DNA from: PALSA-1004 sp041483135
Lineage (GTDB): Bacteria; Pseudomonadota; Gammaproteobacteria; Burkholderiales; SG8-41
Reading direction: 5' to 3'
DNA: 64,000 nucleotides
NCBI GenBank assembly: GCA_041483135.1
Contig: JBGPFE010000015.1
Coordinates: forward strand, 1-64,000
Part shown: positions 24,683-33,279 of the stretch, in pieces
Position numbering within the stretch: position 1 is the stretch's first letter
Layout of the letters: each line of letters begins with the position of its first letter
Position numbers and translations under genes: made by a program
Notes under the pieces: generated by a model
What the model was told of the DNA's origin: nothing
Database searches by the model: none
Seen by the model: only the letters and a program-made list of their open reading frames with translations

Positions 24683-25753
24683 ATGAGCACCAAATACAAG
24701 ATCCTGATCATGGGCGCCTCTTACGGGTCGCTGCTGGCATCCAAGCTGTTGATGGCGGGCCATACGGTAAAGCTGATCTGCCTGCCCGCCGAGGCGGAGC
24801 TGATGAACAAAGAAGGTTTCCGCGTGCGCCTGCCGGTCAAAGGCAGGGACGGCCTCGTCGAGATCGATTCGCGAAAACTGCCAGGCAAAATGTCCGCGGG
24901 CGGCACGCAAGGAGTGAATCCGGCCGATTACGATCTCGTCGCGTTGGCGATGCAGGAGCCCCAATACCGCTCGCCCGGCGTGCGCGAGCTGCTGGATGCG
25001 GTCGCCAAATCCAAAGTACCGTGCATGTCGATCATGAACATGCCGCCGCTCACGTACCTGAAACGCATTCCGGGCCTCAATGCCGATGCCTGCCGAGGCG
25101 CCTATACCGATCCCACGGTCTGGGACAACTTCGACCCCAAGCTGATGACGCTGTGCAGTCCGGACCCGCAGGCTTTCCGCCCGCCGGAGGAAAAGGTCAA
25201 CGTGCTGCAAGTGAGGCTGCCGACCAACTTCAAAGCAGCCCGGTTCGTTTCGGACGCGCATACCGCGATCCTGCGCCAGCTGGAGTCGGATATTGAAGCG
25301 GTCCGGTTCGACACCGGCCAGGGCAAGGTCGAATTGCCCGTCAAGCTCAAAGTGCACGACTCGGTCTTCGTGCCGCTCGCGAAGTGGAGCATGCTGCTGG
25401 CCGGCAACTACCGCTGCGTGCAGAAGGACGGCATGCGATCCATCAAGGAAGCCGTGCATGGCGACATCGAAGCTTCGCGGTCGGTCTACAACTGGGTGGC
25501 GAAGCTGTGCATGTCTCTCGGTGCGGCTGAGAAAGATCTCGTGCCGTTCGAGAAATACGCCAACGCGGCACTCTCGCTGCAAAGCCCGTCCTCGGCTGCG
25601 CGGGCGCTCGCTGCCGGCGCGCCCAATATCGAACGGGTTGACCGTCTGGTGAAAACCATCGCGGCGCAGAAAGGCATGCAGTCCGCCGAGGTTGATAAGA
25701 CGGTCGCTTTGGTCGACGGCTGGGTCGAGGCCAACCGGAAGAAGGCAGCGTGA
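24683..25753 (+). CDS. Ketopantoate reductase-like NAD(P)-binding protein
   Basis: 356 residues from ATG 24683, with GAGGAG nine bases upstream. The N-terminus has a Rossmann motif variant (ILIMGASYGSLLASKLLMAG), followed by HTVKLICLPAEAELMN, like the ApbA/PanE family. The middle and C-terminus are less typical: FVPLAKWSMLLAGNYRCVQ and a helical end. The usual catalytic Lys/Asn pair of ketopantoate reductase is not obvious, so another reductase or a non-catalytic role is possible. It is a single gene with hairpin repeats on both sides. Confidence 0.65.
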   Translation: MSTKYKILIMGASYGSLLASKLLMAGHTVKLICLPAEAELMNKEGFRVRLPVKGRDGLVEIDSRKLPGKMSAGGTQGVNPADYDLVALAMQEPQYRSPGVRELLDAVAKSKVPCMSIMNMPPLTYLKRIPGLNADACRGAYTDPTVWDNFDPKLMTLCSPDPQAFRPPEEKVNVLQVRLPTNFKAARFVSDAHTAILRQLESDIEAVRFDTGQGKVELPVKLKVHDSVFVPLAKWSMLLAGNYRCVQKDGMRSIKEAVHGDIEASRSVYNWVAKLCMSLGAAEKDLVPFEKYANAALSLQSPSSAARALAAGAPNIERVDRLVKTIAAQKGMQSAEVDKTVALVDGWVEANRKKAA

Positions 25754-25765
25754 GCTGTAAGTCAG

Positions 25766-25826
25766 TGATAAGGTAATTGGGTGATTGAGTGATTTGGTTG
25801 CACAATTACTCAATAACTCAATCGCC
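25766..25826. repeat. GTGATTG/CAATCAC-type inverted repeat
   Basis: GGTAATTGGGTGATTGAGTG on the left half and ACTCAATAACTCAATCGCC on the right half can pair. It sits between two convergent genes and may serve as a bidirectional terminator. Confidence 0.45.
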
Positions 25827-25835
25827 AGCCGGGTC

Positions 25836-26489
25836 TCAGCTCTTCAGCGACTCAAGCATCGCGTGCAAGAGCGTGTCGGGTTCTTGCGCTCCCGACACGG
25901 CGGTACGGCGATTGAAGATAAAGCATGGCACTCCGTTGACGCCTGACTGCCGCGCTTCGATGTCGCCGCGCAGGACGGCGTCGCGATCCTCGTCGGACGC
26001 GAGGTATGCTTCCAGCGCCGCGCGATCGAGGCCTGCGCGTTCGCCGACAGTGGCGAGCGCGGCCTTGTCGGTCAGGTTGGCGCCCTCCTGGAAATAGGCG
26101 CGGAAAAGGCTTTCCGCGACCTCATCCTCGCGCCCGTGTTTCGCGCCGTAGAGCATGAGCCGGTGCGCGTTCACCGTGTTCGGCTGCACCGTGATGTTGT
26201 CGAACGCGAAATCGATACCGACCTCCTTGCCGACGCCGGCCACGCGCGAATAGTTGCGCGCGCCGCCGGGGCCGAACTTGCGCTCGATGTACTCCTTGCG
26301 CGAGATGCCTTCTTCCGGCAGGTCGGGGTTGAGCTGAAACGGCAGCCAGCGCACGGCCGGCTTCTCCTCATCGGGCGCCTGCTCCCGGTACATCCGCAAC
26401 GCGGATTCCAGGCGGCGCTTGCCGATGAAGCACCAGGGTCAGACTACGTCAGAGACGATGTCGATGGTGAGTTTGGATTTCGCGTTCAT
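25836..26489 (-). CDS. DsbA/FrnE-family thiol-disulfide oxidoreductase, probable selenoprotein (UPWC active site)
   Basis: Reading from ATG 26489 (AAGGA site upstream): residues 1-16 (MNAKSKLTIDIVSDVV), then TGA at 26439-26441, then PWCFIGKRRLESALRMYR in the same frame. FrnE-type DsbA proteins have SDVVCPWCFIGKRRLE here, so the TGA replaces exactly the first cysteine of the CPWC site. The remaining domain is intact: AVRWLPFQLNPDLPEEG, a helical insert, and near the C-terminus SGVNGVPCFIF with the cis-Pro loop (NGVPCF). Total 217 residues counting U17. Interpretation: selenocysteine at the nucleophilic position of a cytoplasmic thioredoxin-fold oxidoreductase. The alternatives are a nonsense mutation or a sequencing error. 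The selABCD genes are not in this window. Confidence 0.78.
26385..26411 (-). promoter_or_regulatory. Candidate bacterial SECIS hairpin downstream of the in-frame TGA
   Basis: On the minus strand ATCCGC-GTT-GCGGAT (26392-26406) is a perfect 6-bp stem with a 3-base GUU loop, extended by CUGG/CCGG pairs across a small internal loop. Its loop starts 38 bases after the TGA and has G in first position, as bacterial SECIS loops do, though the distance is at the long end. A second hairpin, GGUGCUU/AAGCGCC with loop CAUCGGC (26414-26434), starts 4 bases after the TGA. Confidence 0.45.
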
Positions 26490-26563
26490 TCCCGTTCCTT
26501 TCTGTTTATCGCGATGTCAGTTTATCCCGGCGTGTCTCATGAGTCGAGACGGCGCCGGGAAAC

Positions 26564-26585
26564 AAACGGGGGCGGAGCCCCGTTT
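26564..26585 (-). terminator. Hairpin terminator after the NnrS gene
   Basis: AAACGGGG / CCCCGTTT forms a perfect 8-bp stem with a 6-base loop, followed on the minus strand by GTTTCCC. It lies 115 bases past the nnrS stop and 75 bases before the DsbA-family start, so it probably separates the two transcripts. Confidence 0.6.
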
Positions 26586-26700
26586 CTTCCGCCGTTCATG
26601 ACCTGTCGTACTCGTGGCCAAGCGGGTGTCGGCCCGCCTCATCAACCACCGGATTAAATTTTTGCGGGGACGGCCGGGCTGGTTCCGTTCAAATGCGTCT

Positions 26701-27903
26701 TTACCCGCTTTCCCCGTCGATACGCGGGCGGGTCAGAATCGGCCAAAACGTTGCCGTAAACAGGAAGAAAGCGACCGACCAGAGCGTTCCGGAAACGATG
26801 ATCGTCGCAAGGTAGAGCTGCGGTATGAGAATGGGCAGGAATACACGGACCGCAGCGGCAAACTGAATCAGGACGTAGGACGTTGTCTCGGCGGTGCTTG
26901 CCTGCAGAGGCCGACCGGTGTGTCCCCGCGCGACGCGGGTCATCATGCCGATGGTGAGCCCGCCGATCACACCGACAGTCAACGCATGCGCGGCGATGCT
27001 CTCGGAAATCGCTCCCATCGCGGCGAGCGACTGCAGAACCAGGTACACCACGATCCATGCGTAGGAAGCATGCAGTATCCACAGTATCGGCGCCGCTCTC
27101 GCGACCCAGGGTTTCCACAAGACGAGCCGCGCAGCGTGGGAAACTGCAGCAATGCCCGCAATGGCGGCACTCACGAACGGCGGCGGGCCGAGGAGATCGG
27201 CCACAACCAGCGCAAGCACGCTCCCGACAGCCGCGCGTTCGATCCACGGGTTCCGGCGCGGACTTGCCCCTTTGACCGCGCCGGCGGTAAACATGGGAAT
27301 CACGCGCCCGCCTATCACCGTGATAATGAGCAGAATCAGATGCAAACCGAATTGCAGGTCGCGCTCGATGGCAACATCGACCATCTTTCCCATCGCCAGG
27401 TAAAAGACGAAGCTTGCCGCGCCGAGCGCAAGCACCAATGCAACGAAGACGGCATTGCGCAAGTTCCTCCCCTTGTAAAGCGGCACGGCAATGCCGATCG
27501 CTGCAAGCAGCGCAAACGCGGCATCGGCAATTGCGGCAGGCAGCAGCCAGCCAAGCGCAACGAACATGCGCGCGCCGGCCCAGAGCGCGGCGATAATGAC
27601 GAGCGGCAGCCCGCGCGGCGTCGAATGCGCCGTCCAATTGCGCACGGCCGTGAACAGAAAACCCACGACGACTGCAAATGTGTAACCGAAAATCATCTCG
27701 TGCGCATGCCACAACGGGCCCGCCAGGTAGACGCGCGCGCCGAGCCAGCCGGCGAGCTGCGCCATCCATAACGAAATGGAAATGAGCGCGAACAGCCCCG
27801 CGCACAGAAAGAACGGCCGGAAGCCGAGATTCCATAACGCGAATCCGGACTGCGGCGAATTCAGCGGGGGTCGGCCGGCGTCCATGCTGATCGGAGTATG
27901 CAT
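26701..27903 (-). CDS. nnrS: NnrS family membrane protein
   Basis: 400 residues with about 12 hydrophobic helices. NnrS hallmarks: LWNLGFRPFFLCAGLFA near the N-terminus, GPLWHAHEMIFGYTFAVVVG with conserved His residues, GGRVIPMFTAGA, and AAHALTVGVIGGLTIGMMTR. NnrS is a heme- and copper-containing inner-membrane protein linked to nitric oxide metabolism and often controlled by NO-responsive regulators. No NO reductase or regulator gene is seen next to it. Confidence 0.93.
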   Translation of the reverse strand: MHTPISMDAGRPPLNSPQSGFALWNLGFRPFFLCAGLFALISISLWMAQLAGWLGARVYLAGPLWHAHEMIFGYTFAVVVGFLFTAVRNWTAHSTPRGLPLVIIAALWAGARMFVALGWLLPAAIADAAFALLAAIGIAVPLYKGRNLRNAVFVALVLALGAASFVFYLAMGKMVDVAIERDLQFGLHLILLIITVIGGRVIPMFTAGAVKGASPRRNPWIERAAVGSVLALVVADLLGPPPFVSAAIAGIAAVSHAARLVLWKPWVARAAPILWILHASYAWIVVYLVLQSLAAMGAISESIAAHALTVGVIGGLTIGMMTRVARGHTGRPLQASTAETTSYVLIQFAAAVRVFLPILIPQLYLATIIVSGTLWSVAFFLFTATFWPILTRPRIDGESG

Positions 27904-28006
27904 GCGTAAATTGCCGGAGCCGGGGTGTGAATGAATGGGGTCGGAGTCATTTATTGCGCGCAGAAAAAGTCAGACATCCGGTAAATCACCGCAATCCCAT
28001 TTATAC

Positions 28007-28972
28007 TCATTGCAGTTTCATGCCGATCTCCTTGATCAGTTTGCCGAGCTGCGCATATTCGTCGCGCTGCATGTTGTGGAAGTCCGCAGGCGCGCCGAAA
28101 CCCGGCTCCGCCCCCTGCCGGGTAAAGCGCTCGCGGATATCCGGCTCCTTGAGCACCGCCACGATGTCCGCGTTGAGCCTGGCGATGACGGGCTTCGGCA
28201 GGCCCGCCGGCGCGATGACGCCGAACCACGACTCCGACTGATATTGCGGAAATCCGGACTCCGCCGTGGTCGGAACATCCGGAATGGCGGCCGCGCGGTG
28301 GCGCGAGGCGACGGCAATTGCCTTGAGCGTGCCGGCCTGCAGCATCGTCATGATCGCGGGCAGGGGATAGACATAAAAATGCACGGTCCCGGCGATCAAT
28401 GCGCTGCGGCTGTCGGGGCCCGTCCTGAATGGCACGTGCACGACGTTGATGTGCGCCGCCGACACGAACATCGCGCCCGCGAGATGCGAGGAGCTGCCGA
28501 CCCCGGCCGAGCCGTAGTTGAGCCCGCCGGGCTTCGCCTTGGCGAGCGCAATCAGCTCGGGCACGGTCTTCGCCGGCACGCCGTTGCCAATGATGATTAC
28601 GTTGGGCGTGGTTGCCACCAGCGAGATGGCGGTGAAATCCCGCAGCGGATCGTACGGCTTCTGCTCGCGCAGCAGCACGTTCGACAGGTGCGGCTGGCCG
28701 ACCATGGCGAGCGTGTATCCATCCGGCGCCGCCTTGAGCGCGAGCTCGCTGCCGATCAGCCCGCCGGCGCCGGGACGGTTGTCGATGACGATCTGCTGGC
28801 TGTAGATTTCGGTGAGCCGCAGCGCGACGATGCGCCCGAGCACGTCGCTCGCCGATCCCGACGGGAACGGCACGACCATGCGGACCGGCTTGACCGGATA
28901 GGTCTGGGCGTGACCGTGAAGGGACAGGCTGGCCGCGAGGATCGCTGACGACAGAATCGCGCTACGACGCAT
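28007..28972 (-). CDS. Bug/TctC-family periplasmic substrate-binding protein
   Basis: 321 residues from ATG 28972 with an AAGGAAAAA site; an upstream in-frame start at 29038 lacks support. Signal peptide to about residue 22 (LHGHAQTYP). Bug motifs: YPVKPVRMVVPFPSGSASD, IVIDNRPGAGGLIGSELA, APDGYTLAMVG, HVPFRTGPDS, VPTTAESGFPQYQ. The ligand loop PFPSGSASD differs slightly from the PPGG consensus. A remnant of another Bug gene lies just upstream on the same strand. Confidence 0.92.
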   Translation of the reverse strand: MRRSAILSSAILAASLSLHGHAQTYPVKPVRMVVPFPSGSASDVLGRIVALRLTEIYSQQIVIDNRPGAGGLIGSELALKAAPDGYTLAMVGQPHLSNVLLREQKPYDPLRDFTAISLVATTPNVIIIGNGVPAKTVPELIALAKAKPGGLNYGSAGVGSSSHLAGAMFVSAAHINVVHVPFRTGPDSRSALIAGTVHFYVYPLPAIMTMLQAGTLKAIAVASRHRAAAIPDVPTTAESGFPQYQSESWFGVIAPAGLPKPVIARLNADIVAVLKEPDIRERFTRQGAEPGFGAPADFHNMQRDEYAQLGKLIKEIGMKLQ

Positions 28973-29045
28973 GGGATTTTTCCTTACACGGAAAAGGGGA
29001 CGCACCCGGGAATGGGAAATAGGAAATGGGTAACTCACTCGTCAT

Positions 29046-29324
29046 TCATAACTCATCACCTCGGATTACGGTCGCGGCGTGCCGGATTCGAGGATGTCCG
29101 CGCCAACGACACCGTTGGCGCTGGGCCGGTCGTCGACGATGACGTTCTGGCCCGGCAGCTCGCCCATCTTGGGTGCAATCAGGCGCGCAATGAGGTCGTT
29201 CGGCTACCTCCGCGGCGTTCGGCGAGATGATCTGCACCGGCTTGTTGGTCCCCTGCGCAAACGTCGCAGCCGAAAACAGTACCGAGCCCGGCATCAGCCA
29301 AGCGACTCGCAGCGATATCTTCAT
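29046..29324 (-). pseudogene. Truncated, frameshifted Bug/TctC gene remnant
   Basis: ATG 29324 (AGGAAG site) gives a signal peptide (LFSAATFAQGT) and KPVQIISPNAAEVA. The family similarity then continues in another frame: NDLIARLIAPKMGELPGQNV, then IVDDRPSANGVVGADILES, after which it ends. About 90 of some 320 codons survive. A small deletion near 29205 probably caused the frameshift, and the C-terminal two thirds are gone. Confidence 0.8.
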
Positions 29325-29557
29325 GGATATTTCTTCCTTGATTGCGGTGACGGCAGGCGCGAACCGTGGCGCGCGGGAACTATTGTATCGCCGCCGCAGG
29401 TTGCGCGGAAACCACGGGGACCGAGCCCGGTTTGGATCTGCACCGCTGAAGTGTCCAGAACCCGGGCCCATTCCCATGCCTTCACTTCGGCGTCCTTGGT
29501 GGCTCAACTTTGCCATGGTATTCGGGAATCCGGAATTGCCACTATGGGCTGCCCCGT

Positions 29558-29610
29558 TTATTGTTTAATATCGGTTCAATGGGCCACTTTTTTCAGCTCA
29601 GGGAGGAACG
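29558..29610 (+). repeat. 50-bp dispersed repeat, copy 2 (cupin leader)
   Basis: TTATTGTTTAATATC...GGGCCACTTTTTT...GGGAGGAACG, matching 15464-15514. It includes the ribosome-binding site of the cupin gene at 29614. Confidence 0.6.
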
Positions 29611-29613
29611 ACG

Positions 29614-30078
29614 ATGGAAGTGCAATCGACCTTGAAGGTGATCAATGAAGCGGACGTGCAAGGGCAGCGCGGCGTAACGGATGGCCAGACGTACAAGCGG
29701 CTGGTCGGCTGCCCGGAAGTGGCATCGACGGACAGGGTCCGGCTGGGGCGGGCGAGTTATGTGCCGGGGTCGTACGAGCAGCTGCACTGGCACCCGATCG
29801 AGGCTTGCTATTACGTGATCTCCGGGCACGCCACCGTGCGGGACATCAATGGCAAGGCATACGATGTCGGTCCCGGATCCATCATCTACGCGCCGCCCGG
29901 GATCGCGGGCGCCCATGAATGGGAGGTCAAGGAGGGGCTGGAGTTGCTCGACATACGCGCCACGACGGAAACCAATCGGAAAATGCAGTTTACGGTGGAC
30001 AAGAAAACCAGAAGGTCTTACATCGATCTGGAAGATCTCGCCTATCGCGAAGGGATAAGCTTCAAGTCGCACTATTAG
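29614..30078 (+). CDS. Cupin-domain protein
   Basis: 154 residues from ATG, with a GGAGG site. A single cupin barrel with metal-ligand motif 1 (LHWHPIEACYYVISGHATV; His, His, Glu) and motif 2 (GSIIYAPPGIAGAHEWEV; His). These small cupins can be dioxygenases, isomerases or simple binding proteins. Gene order (followed by a Bug receptor, an amidohydrolase and a hydroxyacid dehydrogenase) suggests a role in breakdown of a small acid. Exact reaction unknown. Confidence 0.82.
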   Translation: MEVQSTLKVINEADVQGQRGVTDGQTYKRLVGCPEVASTDRVRLGRASYVPGSYEQLHWHPIEACYYVISGHATVRDINGKAYDVGPGSIIYAPPGIAGAHEWEVKEGLELLDIRATTETNRKMQFTVDKKTRRSYIDLEDLAYREGISFKSHY

Positions 30079-30189
30079 CGTGAGAGCGTCGGAGCGGGAG
30101 AGCCATCTCACGAGCCCCCGATATCACGACTTCCCGGCGTCACGCCTCCCGACTTGACGACACCCGGTTTGTACAAAAAGGAGGAATCC

Positions 30190-31167
30190 ATGCATCGTTG
30201 GTCGCGCCTCGTCGCTGCAATTCTGGTGACCGCATCATGCGCGCTGGTTGCTGGCGCCGCGCTGGCCCAGGCATATCCGTCGAAGGCGATCCGCATGATC
30301 CTGCCGTTTCCGCCCGGCGGCCCTACCGACATCGTCGGCCGGCTGGTCGCAGCGAAGCTTGCGGAGCAGATCGGCCAGTCCGTGGTAGCCGACAGCAGGC
30401 CGGGCGCGAGCGGTAATGTCGGCCTCGAGCTCGCCTCGAAAGCGGCACCGGACGGTTATACGATCGTGCTGAGCTCGCCGGTGATCTCGTTGAGTCCGCT
30501 GTTGTACAGCAAACTCAACTACGATCCGAATAAAGACCTCGCTCCCATCTCGCTGGTGGGCGCGGTGCGCAACGTGCTCGTGGTGCATCCCTCGGTGCCG
30601 GCGAAGACCCTGAAGGAGCTCGTTCAGCTCGCGCGTCAGAATCCGGGCAAGCTCAACTACGGCTCCGGCGGCATCGGTACCACCACCCACCTCGCGCCCG
30701 AGCTGCTGAAGAGCCTGGCAAAGGTGAACATCGTCCATGTGCCGTACAAGGGCTCCGGACTGGCCCTGATCGGACTGGTCGGCGGGCAGGTCGACATGCT
30801 GGTGGTGGCCGCGCCGGCCGCGGTTCAACAAATCCACGCGGGACGGGTGCGCGCTCTGGCCGTGCTGTCGCCCGCGCGCTTGCCGGACCTGCCTAACGTG
30901 CCGACCTCGAAGGAATCGGGATTCGAGAACTTCGAGATCAGCGTCTGGTATGGAATCCGCGCCCCCGCGGCCACGCCGCGCGAAATCATCAGCCGGCTGA
31001 ACGCCGAGCTCAGCAAGGCGGTGACCGCTCCCGACATGCATGTCAAGCTGGCAGCGGCCGGTGTCGAGCCGCTGACCAGCACGCCGGAGCAGTTCGGAGA
31101 TTTCATCAGGAACGAGGCCGCGCGCTTTGCAGGGGTGATCAAGGATGCCGGCATCAAGGCGGAGTGA
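30190..31167 (+). CDS. Bug/TctC-family periplasmic substrate-binding protein
   Basis: 325 residues from ATG 30190 with an AGGAGG site. Signal peptide to about residue 25 (AGAALAQAYP). Bug motifs: YPSKAIRMILPFPPGGPTD, VVADSRPGASGNVGLELA, APDGYTIVLS, HVPYKGSGLA, VPTSKESGFENFE. The amidohydrolase gene starts 10 bases downstream and the dehydrogenase follows, so this receptor probably feeds that pathway. The usual DNRPGA reads DSRPGA here. Confidence 0.94.
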   Translation: MHRWSRLVAAILVTASCALVAGAALAQAYPSKAIRMILPFPPGGPTDIVGRLVAAKLAEQIGQSVVADSRPGASGNVGLELASKAAPDGYTIVLSSPVISLSPLLYSKLNYDPNKDLAPISLVGAVRNVLVVHPSVPAKTLKELVQLARQNPGKLNYGSGGIGTTTHLAPELLKSLAKVNIVHVPYKGSGLALIGLVGGQVDMLVVAAPAAVQQIHAGRVRALAVLSPARLPDLPNVPTSKESGFENFEISVWYGIRAPAATPREIISRLNAELSKAVTAPDMHVKLAAAGVEPLTSTPEQFGDFIRNEAARFAGVIKDAGIKAE

Positions 31168-31177
31168 GGGATGAGGA

Positions 31178-32182
31178 ATGACTAGAACCAAGCGTGTGGA
31201 CGTGCACAGCCACGTCCTGCCGCAAGAAATCATGGAGGCGATCAGGCGGCGCCCGCGCGACTATCAGATGCGCGTGGACGGGGCGGGCGAGAAAGAGATG
31301 TTCCTGCGCGACGACAAGCACGGAACGCCGGTCTACGCCGAGTTCCACGATGCGAACGCCAAGGTCGAGGGCATGGACCGCAAGGGAATCGACATCTCGG
31401 TGCTATCGGTAACGCCGGTGGTGTTCTTCTACTGGCTGGATGCCGATGCGGGGCTTGCGGCTTCGCGCGTGATGAACGACGGCATCGCGCGCATGGTGAC
31501 AGCGCGGCCCGACCGTCTGCGTGGCATGGCGACGCTGCCGATGCAGGACGCGGATGCCGCGATTGCCGAACTCGAGCGCGTGGTGAAGGAGCACGGCTTC
31601 CGTGCGGTCGAGCTCGGCTGCAGAGTCAGGGGCGAGTTGCTGTCGGCGCCGCAATTCCGCCCGGTGCTGAAGCGCGCGCAGGAGCTGGGCGTGTTCATCT
31701 TTACCCATCCCTACATCGCCGGCAGCCTCGCGCGCGATCTCGGCTGCTATTACCTCGGCAATCTCGCGGGCATGCCGTTCGACACGGCGCTGATGGCTGC
31801 GCACCTCATGTTAAGCGGGACAATGGATGCGCTGCCCGATCTGAAAATCATCCTCGCCCACGGCGGCGGCCATCTGCCGTACCAGATCGGGCGGCTCGCG
31901 CACGGCCACGAGGTGAGGAAAGAAGCGCGAGCCAATACATCGAACTCGCCGCGCGCGTTGCTGCGGCGGTTTTATTTCGACGCGCTGACCCACGACGCGG
32001 GCGCGCTGCGTTTTCTGATCGAGAAGGCCGGCGCCGACCGCGTAATGATCGGCACCGACGCGCCGTTCGACATGGCCGAGGACAACCCGCTGGCGATGAT
32101 AGCCGCTGTCCCGGGGCTTACCGATCAACAGCGCAGCCGCATATGGGGCCGCAACGCGCTCGAACTGCTCGGCGAGCGCTAG
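31178..32182 (+). CDS. Metal-dependent amidohydrolase (ACMSD-like family)
   Basis: 334 residues. TIM-barrel amidohydrolase with metal ligands in VDVHSHVLP (HxH near residue 10), a barrel histidine in FIFTHPY, another in IILAHGGGHLPYQ and the catalytic Asp in MIGTDAPFDM. This pattern matches the family of 2-amino-3-carboxymuconate-6-semialdehyde decarboxylase, gamma-resorcylate decarboxylase and related hydrolases. In Bug-linked clusters such enzymes typically decarboxylate or hydrolyse aromatic or lactone intermediates. The substrate is not identified. Confidence 0.88.
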   Translation: MTRTKRVDVHSHVLPQEIMEAIRRRPRDYQMRVDGAGEKEMFLRDDKHGTPVYAEFHDANAKVEGMDRKGIDISVLSVTPVVFFYWLDADAGLAASRVMNDGIARMVTARPDRLRGMATLPMQDADAAIAELERVVKEHGFRAVELGCRVRGELLSAPQFRPVLKRAQELGVFIFTHPYIAGSLARDLGCYYLGNLAGMPFDTALMAAHLMLSGTMDALPDLKIILAHGGGHLPYQIGRLAHGHEVRKEARANTSNSPRALLRRFYFDALTHDAGALRFLIEKAGADRVMIGTDAPFDMAEDNPLAMIAAVPGLTDQQRSRIWGRNALELLGER

Positions 32183-32185
32183 CCC

Positions 32186-33124
32186 ATGAAACCCGCGATC
32201 GTAATGCTCACGCCGATCTACGCCCCGACGCTGGCCGAGCTCGAACGCGAGTTCACCGTGCACAAGCTCTGGACCGCATCGGATCCGGTTGCATTCATGA
32301 GGGATGTTTCCGGAAGTGCGCGCGGCGCGGTGACTACGGGGCTGGCCGGATTCGCGCGCAGCCACCTCGAGGCCTTGCCGAAACTTGAAATCATCGCCTG
32401 TTTCGGCATGGGCCATGGCACGCTGGACCTTGCCGCAGCGAAGGAACGGCGTGTGGTCGTCACCAATACGCCGGATGCCACGGCGGCGTCCGTAGCGGAT
32501 CTGGCGATGGGGCTGCTCATTGCAGTCATGCGCCGGATTTGCGAGAGCGAGCGCTTTGTGAGGGCTGGCAAGTGGCTGGCGGGTCCCTTCCCGATGGGCA
32601 GCGAGCTCGGCGGCAAGACTTGCGGTATCGTCGGCCTCGGCAACATCGGCAGAGAAATTGCGCGGCGGGCGGAAGCCTTCGGCATGTCCATGTGCTACTA
32701 CGGGCCGCGTCGGAAGCCGGATGTCGCCTATCCTTACTATTCCGATCTGGAAAGCATGACGCGGCTGGCGGATTGCCTCATCGTGGCATGTCCGGCGACG
32801 CCGGCGACCCGCAATCTGATCGATGCGCGCATCCTCGATGCGCTGGGTGCGGAAGGATTTCTGATCAATGTCGCGCGCGGCTCGATTGTCGACGAGGCGG
32901 CGCTGCTTGCAGCGCTCAAGAGCAGGCGGATTGCAGGCGCGGGGCTGGAGGTATTCTGGAACGAGCCGCGAGTACCCGCGGAGTTGACGGGAATGGAGCA
33001 CGTCGTGCTGGTGCCGCACATCGGGTCGTCCACCCGGGAGATTCGCGAGACGCGCGGAGCAATGCTGCTCGCGAACCTGCGTGCGCATTTTGCCGGCGAG
33101 CCGGTGCTCACGCCGGTTGCGTAA
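32186..33124 (+). CDS. D-isomer-specific 2-hydroxyacid dehydrogenase
   Basis: 312 residues. NAD-binding loop GIVGLGNIGREIARR, catalytic Arg in LINVARGSIVDEAAL, Glu in the following strand (NEPRVP) and catalytic His in LVPHIGSSTREIRE. These are the family features of glyoxylate/hydroxypyruvate and related reductases. It starts three bases after the amidohydrolase stop, so it is co-transcribed. The likely role is interconversion of a 2-oxo and 2-hydroxy acid in the same pathway. Confidence 0.92.
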   Translation: MKPAIVMLTPIYAPTLAELEREFTVHKLWTASDPVAFMRDVSGSARGAVTTGLAGFARSHLEALPKLEIIACFGMGHGTLDLAAAKERRVVVTNTPDATAASVADLAMGLLIAVMRRICESERFVRAGKWLAGPFPMGSELGGKTCGIVGLGNIGREIARRAEAFGMSMCYYGPRRKPDVAYPYYSDLESMTRLADCLIVACPATPATRNLIDARILDALGAEGFLINVARGSIVDEAALLAALKSRRIAGAGLEVFWNEPRVPAELTGMEHVVLVPHIGSSTREIRETRGAMLLANLRAHFAGEPVLTPVA

Positions 33125-33279
33125 GGGCGGGAACGCGTGAGAGCGGGAGAGGGAAAAACCACTCACGCTCCCCCTGTAACTGGCACAATCGCAATTTATT
33201 CCAGCACCGTTTCCGCTGCGACGGACCGGCAACAGACCACGGTGTGCAAAGCATGCGCGAACCCGTTTAGAATCACGTT

